A DNA stretch of 64,000 nt, from assembly GCA_963730365.1 (NCBI GenBank), contig CAVSRM010000008.1, positions 620,001 to 684,000 of the forward strand, given 5' to 3'. The first letter of the stretch is position 1; every line of letters starts with the position of its first letter. A model generated the notes under the pieces. It had not been told where the DNA came from and ran no database searches. It worked only from the letters and a program-made list of their open reading frames with translations. This document shows, piece after piece, positions 60,637 through 64,000 of the stretch. Position numbers and translations under genes: made by a program. The stretch comes from Fodinibacter sp963730365. GTDB taxonomy: Bacteria > Actinomycetota > Actinomycetes > Actinomycetales > Dermatophilaceae.

Positions 60637-62081
60637 ACACCCCGGTCCGCAGGCTCTCCGTCGTCGTGGCGGGCCTCTTCGCCACGCTCCTCGTCTCGAC
60701 GACGCTCATCCAGTACGTCTTCGCCGCCGACCTCAACTCCCGCTCGGACAACCGGCGCACCCTGTTGTCGACCTACGCCCGGGATCGCGGCGAAATCCTG
60801 GTCGGCCAGACCGCCGTCGCCCTGTCGACCCCCACCGACGACGAGTACAAGTACCAGCGGGAGTACCCCGAGGGCGAGCTGTACGCCCACGTGACGGGCT
60901 TCTACTCCTTCTACGGTGCCGGCGGCGGGCTCGAGCAGGCCGAGAACCCCCTGCTGTCCGGCTCGAGCGACAAGCTGTTCTACCGCCGGGTGTCCGACCT
61001 GTTCACCGGTCGGAAGCCGCAGGGAGCCAGTGTCGAGACCACCCTGGACCCCGCGGTGCAGGAGGCGGCCGCACGGGGCCTCGGCGACCAGGCGGGGGCC
61101 GCAGTGGCCCTGGACCCGCGCACCGGCGCCATCCTCGCGATGGTCAGCTCGCCCACCTACGACCCCAACTCCCTGGCGGGCCACGACCTGACGGCCGTGG
61201 GCGAGACCTACGACGAGCTGAATGCCGATCCCGAGCGCCCGCTCGTCAACCGCAGCATCGGCGGCGACCTCTACCCGCCGGGGTCGGTCTTCAAGGTCGT
61301 CACGGCGGCCGCGGCCCTGTCGACGGGCGACTACACCGAGGACTCGCTGCTGCCCGGGCCCGCGGTGCTCGACCTGCCGCAGACCGACGCGGACCTGCCG
61401 AACGTGTTCGACGGTCCGTGCGGTTCCGGGGAGGTGACGATGACCGAGGCGCTGACCATCTCGTGCAACACGGCATTCGCCTCCCTGGGCCTGGAGATCG
61501 GCGCGGAGGCCCTCCAGAACCAGGCCGCCAAGTTCGGGTTCGGGGACTCGATCTCGGTGCCCATGCGCGTCACCCCCAGCTCGGTACCCGAGGAGCTCAA
61601 CCCGCCCCAGCTCGCGCAGTCGTCGATCGGCCAGTACGACGTGCGCGCCACGCCCATGCAGATGGCCATGGTCGCGGCCGGGGTGGCCAACGACGGCGTG
61701 GTCATGACCCCCTACCTCGTCGACTCGGTCATCGGGTCCGACCTCTCCGTCATCGAGAGTGCCGAGCCGGCCGAGCTCTCCGAGGCCGTCACGCCGGACG
61801 TTGCCGCACAACTGACCCGGATGATGGAGTCGGTCGTCGACAACGGCTCCGGGAGCCGGGCGCAGATCCCCGGTGTCGAGGTGGCGGGAAAGACAGGAAC
61901 GGCCCAGCACGGGGAGGGGCGGCCGGCCCACGCGTGGTTCATCTCGTTCGCCCCCGCGAACGACCCGGAGATCGCCGTCGCCGTCATCGTGGAGGACGGC
62001 GTGAACGAGCGCAGCGAGACCGGGGGTGGGGCGGTCGCCGCTCCCATCGCCAAGCAGATGATGGAAGCGCGGCTGAAGTGA
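60633..62081 (+). CDS. pbpA: PbpA, class B penicillin-binding protein
   Basis: A 482-residue peptidoglycan transpeptidase. An N-terminal membrane anchor (about 8-30) is followed by a pedestal domain and the transpeptidase with motifs SxxK in PPGSVFKVVT, SxN in TISCNTAFAS and KTG in AGKTGTAQHG. It should crosslink peptidoglycan with RodA during growth or division, as PbpA does in mycobacteria. The GTG start overlaps the rodA stop. No PASTA repeats in this PBP. Confidence 0.93.
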   Translation: MNTPVRRLSVVVAGLFATLLVSTTLIQYVFAADLNSRSDNRRTLLSTYARDRGEILVGQTAVALSTPTDDEYKYQREYPEGELYAHVTGFYSFYGAGGGLEQAENPLLSGSSDKLFYRRVSDLFTGRKPQGASVETTLDPAVQEAAARGLGDQAGAAVALDPRTGAILAMVSSPTYDPNSLAGHDLTAVGETYDELNADPERPLVNRSIGGDLYPPGSVFKVVTAAAALSTGDYTEDSLLPGPAVLDLPQTDADLPNVFDGPCGSGEVTMTEALTISCNTAFASLGLEIGAEALQNQAAKFGFGDSISVPMRVTPSSVPEELNPPQLAQSSIGQYDVRATPMQMAMVAAGVANDGVVMTPYLVDSVIGSDLSVIESAEPAELSEAVTPDVAAQLTRMMESVVDNGSGSRAQIPGVEVAGKTGTAQHGEGRPAHAWFISFAPANDPEIAVAVIVEDGVNERSETGGGAVAAPIAKQMMEARLK

Positions 62082-62141
62082 CCAGGTCCAGGGCGAAGAG
62101 GTTCACCGCGATGCGCCGTGACGCACAGAGGAGCACACACG

Positions 62142-64000
62142 ATGGCTGATGTCCCGAACCTCCTCGGGGGTCGCTACGAGGTCGGTGAGCTCCTCGGTCG
62201 CGGTGGCATGGCCGAGGTCCACCAGGGTTACGACGCCCGCCTGGGTCGGCAGGTCGCCATCAAGATGCTGCGCAGCGAGCTGGCCCGTGACCACACGTTC
62301 GTCACGCGCTTCAGCCGCGAGGCCCAGTCCGCCGCGGGCCTGAACCACGCCTCCATCGTCGCCGTGTACGACCACGGCGAGGACAACCTGACCCAGGCCG
62401 GCGGGGCCACCGTCAAGGTGCCCTACATCGTCATGGAGTACGTCGACGGGCGGACCCTGCGTGAGGTCCTCACCGAGCGCGGCCAGATCCCGCCGAACGA
62501 GGCGGTCAAGACGATGGAGGGTGTTCTCGACGCCCTCGCCTACAGCCACCGGATGGGCATCGTCCACCGCGACATCAAGCCGGCGAACGTCATGATCACC
62601 GCTGACGGCACGGTGAAGGTGATGGACTTCGGGATCGCCCGGGCGTTGGCCGATGCCAACGCCACGATGACCCAGACCCAGGCCGTGGTCGGCACCGCGC
62701 AGTACCTCTCGCCCGAGCAGGCGCAGGGTCAGACGGTCGACGCCCGATCCGACCTCTACTCGGCCGGCTGCATGCTCTTCGAGCTGCTCACGGGTCGACC
62801 CCCCTTTCAGGGGGACAGCCCCGTCTCGATCGCCTACCAGCACGTCGGAGAGGACCCGGTTCCGCCGTCTCGCTTCGCCGAGGCCGTCAGCGAGGACCTC
62901 GATGCGGTCGTGCTGCACGCGCTGGCCAAGCCGCGCGACGCGCGCTACCAGGACGCCAACCAGTTCCGCACCGACCTGCAGGCCGTGCGCCTCGGCCGGC
63001 CGATCAGCGACGCCGCGCGAGGCTCGGCCGCGGCCCTGCTGGGCCTGGGCGCAGCAGGTGGTGCCGCGGCAGCGGCCGGTGCCATGGCGGCAGCCGACCC
63101 GACCGAGCAGCTGCCCGCGTTCGACCCCGAGTCCGGCACCGCGGCCTACCAGGTCGTGCCTGCCCCGCCGAGCACGGACACCTTCCCCGCGGTGGGTGGC
63201 GAGGAGGAGCGGGCCAAGCGAGGTCCGGCCGCCTACATCCTGCTGACCATCGCGGCGATCGCGGCGCTGGGGCTGCTGATCTTCGGGCTGACGAACTACT
63301 TCAACGAACCCGGCATCCCCCAGGTGTCGGTGCCCCAGGTCGTCGGTGACCCGGTGCAGACCGCGAACGCCAAAATCGCCCAGGCCGGGCTCGAGGCGAG
63401 CGCGGTCACCGAGGAGAACGACACGGTCCCCGTGGGTGAGGTCATCTCGCAGGACCCCGCTGCCGAGACCGAGGTCGACGAGGGCAGCACCGTGACGCTC
63501 ACCGTCTCGGCCGGGCCCGCCGCCGTCACCGTGCCCGACCTGCGCGGCAAGTCCCTCAACGAGGCGCAGTCGCTGCTCGGCGACCTCGGGCTCACCGTGG
63601 GAGAGGTCACGGAGGTCGACGACCCCGACGCGGAGAAGGACGAGGTCATCGACTCCAACCCGGGGGAGGGCACCTCCGTGGCGCCGGACTCGACGGTGAA
63701 CCTCAGCGTCGGCACCGGCATGGTCGAGGTCCCCAACGTCGTGGGGAGGTCGCAGAACGACGCCCTCCGCCTGCTCGCGGAGGCCAACCTGACCGCCGAG
63801 ACCGACTTCCGTCAGACCAGCTCGGTGCCTGAGGGGCAGGTGATCGAGCAGGACCCGCAGTCGGGAACGGTCGACACCGGCAGCAGCGTCAAGATCATCG
63901 TGTCCCAGAAGGAACCGCCGACACCCACCCCGACACCGACACCCACGCCGACGCCGACGCCGACGCCGACACCCACCCCGACACCCACCCCGACGCAGAG
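62142..64000 (+). CDS. pknB: PASTA-domain Ser/Thr kinase PknB, 3' end outside the window
   Basis: At least 619 residues; the frame is open to the last base, so the stop lies beyond 64000. The kinase domain (about 1-275) has LGRGGMAEV, the Lys in VAIKML, HRDIKPANVM, MDFGIA and GTAQYLSPEQ. A membrane segment lies at about 360-386, followed by three extracellular PASTA repeats starting near 391, 459 and 525 (VSVPQVVG, VTVPDLRGKS, VEVPNVVGRS) that bind muropeptides or lipid II. A Thr-Pro tail follows. GAGGAGC upstream supports the ATG at 62142. It follows pbpA directly; the pknA gene often found between them is absent from this position. Confidence 0.93.
   Translation, partial: MADVPNLLGGRYEVGELLGRGGMAEVHQGYDARLGRQVAIKMLRSELARDHTFVTRFSREAQSAAGLNHASIVAVYDHGEDNLTQAGGATVKVPYIVMEYVDGRTLREVLTERGQIPPNEAVKTMEGVLDALAYSHRMGIVHRDIKPANVMITADGTVKVMDFGIARALADANATMTQTQAVVGTAQYLSPEQAQGQTVDARSDLYSAGCMLFELLTGRPPFQGDSPVSIAYQHVGEDPVPPSRFAEAVSEDLDAVVLHALAKPRDARYQDANQFRTDLQAVRLGRPISDAARGSAAALLGLGAAGGAAAAAGAMAAADPTEQLPAFDPESGTAAYQVVPAPPSTDTFPAVGGEEERAKRGPAAYILLTIAAIAALGLLIFGLTNYFNEPGIPQVSVPQVVGDPVQTANAKIAQAGLEASAVTEENDTVPVGEVISQDPAAETEVDEGSTVTLTVSAGPAAVTVPDLRGKSLNEAQSLLGDLGLTVGEVTEVDDPDAEKDEVIDSNPGEGTSVAPDSTVNLSVGTGMVEVPNVVGRSQNDALRLLAEANLTAETDFRQTSSVPEGQVIEQDPQSGTVDTGSSVKIIVSQKEPPTPTPTPTPTPTPTPTPTPTPTPTPTQ
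63917..63994 (+). repeat. Low-complexity CCGACACCC-type repeat encoding (Thr-Pro)n
   Basis: About 78 bases of CC-GAC-ACC units give a Thr-Pro dipeptide run at the end of the kinase. Such tracts expand and shrink by slippage and may be wall-spanning. Confidence 0.8.

Noticed and set aside
63917..63994. Repeat tract at the window end considered as a CRISPR or regulatory repeat
   Set aside because: It is in frame with the kinase and encodes Thr-Pro dipeptides; no spacers are present.

Overview
The window is very GC-rich DNA with almost every third codon position G or C, frequent GTG starts, ATGA/GTGA gene overlaps and many leaderless-looking promoters. It also carries the actinobacterial fhaA-fhaB-pstP-rodA-pbpA-pknB cluster, two ergothioneine genes and an amphi-Trp protein. 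This points to an actinomycete, probably in or near the Micrococcales (Intrasporangiaceae-like). That placement is inference from gene content, not from a marker phylogeny. I see no phage, insertion sequence, CRISPR array or rRNA; the only RNA gene is a tRNA-Leu(CAG).

Layout. 1-0.85 kb: two broken genes (an AI-2E transporter fragment and an unidentified 3' remnant). 0.9-8.5 kb: single-gene housekeeping units: dienelactone hydrolase, MazG-like protein, LON-domain protein, cation/proton antiporter, DEAD-box RNA helicase, a PIG-L deacetylase next to a barrel-only NagA, and an M50-type membrane peptidase. 8.4-14.4 kb: a catabolic locus with an IclR regulator, an amidohydrolase, and a divergent, translationally coupled set of CoA-transferase, citryl-CoA-lyase-like enzyme and both halves of a LigAB-type ring-cleavage dioxygenase. 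Two copies of one 16-bp palindrome sit in front of the two divergent units. 14.4-28.3 kb: mixed single genes (two aldo/keto reductases, DoxX, a large secreted ExeM/NucH-type nuclease, DUF2461, a six-Asp-box protein, an isochorismatase-like hydrolase, a calpain-like cytoplasmic protease, an S66 peptidase) and a decayed small membrane-protein gene.

28.3-34.8 kb: a six-gene acyl-CoA/lipid catabolic operon (two SDRs, FabG-like SDR, MaoC hydratase, APH-like kinase, acyl-CoA dehydrogenase) with a divergent TetR regulator and a clear operator. 34.9-39.7 kb: a DUF3516 helicase with an unusual repeat-bearing linker, then a thermonuclease-sunset domain protein lying between two direct repeats, then a GNAT acetyltransferase. 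39.8-42.1 kb: egtB-egtD for ergothioneine. 42.2-47.4 kb: a TetR/medium-chain dehydrogenase pair, an SDR coupled to a stand-alone E2 acyltransferase core, and an ABC-F ATPase. 47.5-52.4 kb: GMC oxidoreductase, a condensation-domain protein, an alpha/beta hydrolase and an orphan Hcp-like protein. 52.5-56.3 kb: tRNA-Leu, an MMPL exporter and a pirin.

56.4-64.0 kb: the growth and division signalling operon (FHA proteins, PP2C phosphatase, RodA flippase/polymerase, class B PBP, PASTA kinase). The kinase runs off the window end inside a Thr-Pro tail. Convergent gene pairs are separated by long, often perfect inverted repeats that look like bidirectional terminators. About a dozen genes have a TAnnnT hexamer 5-8 bases upstream of the start codon and no ribosome-binding site, and this decides several start codons.
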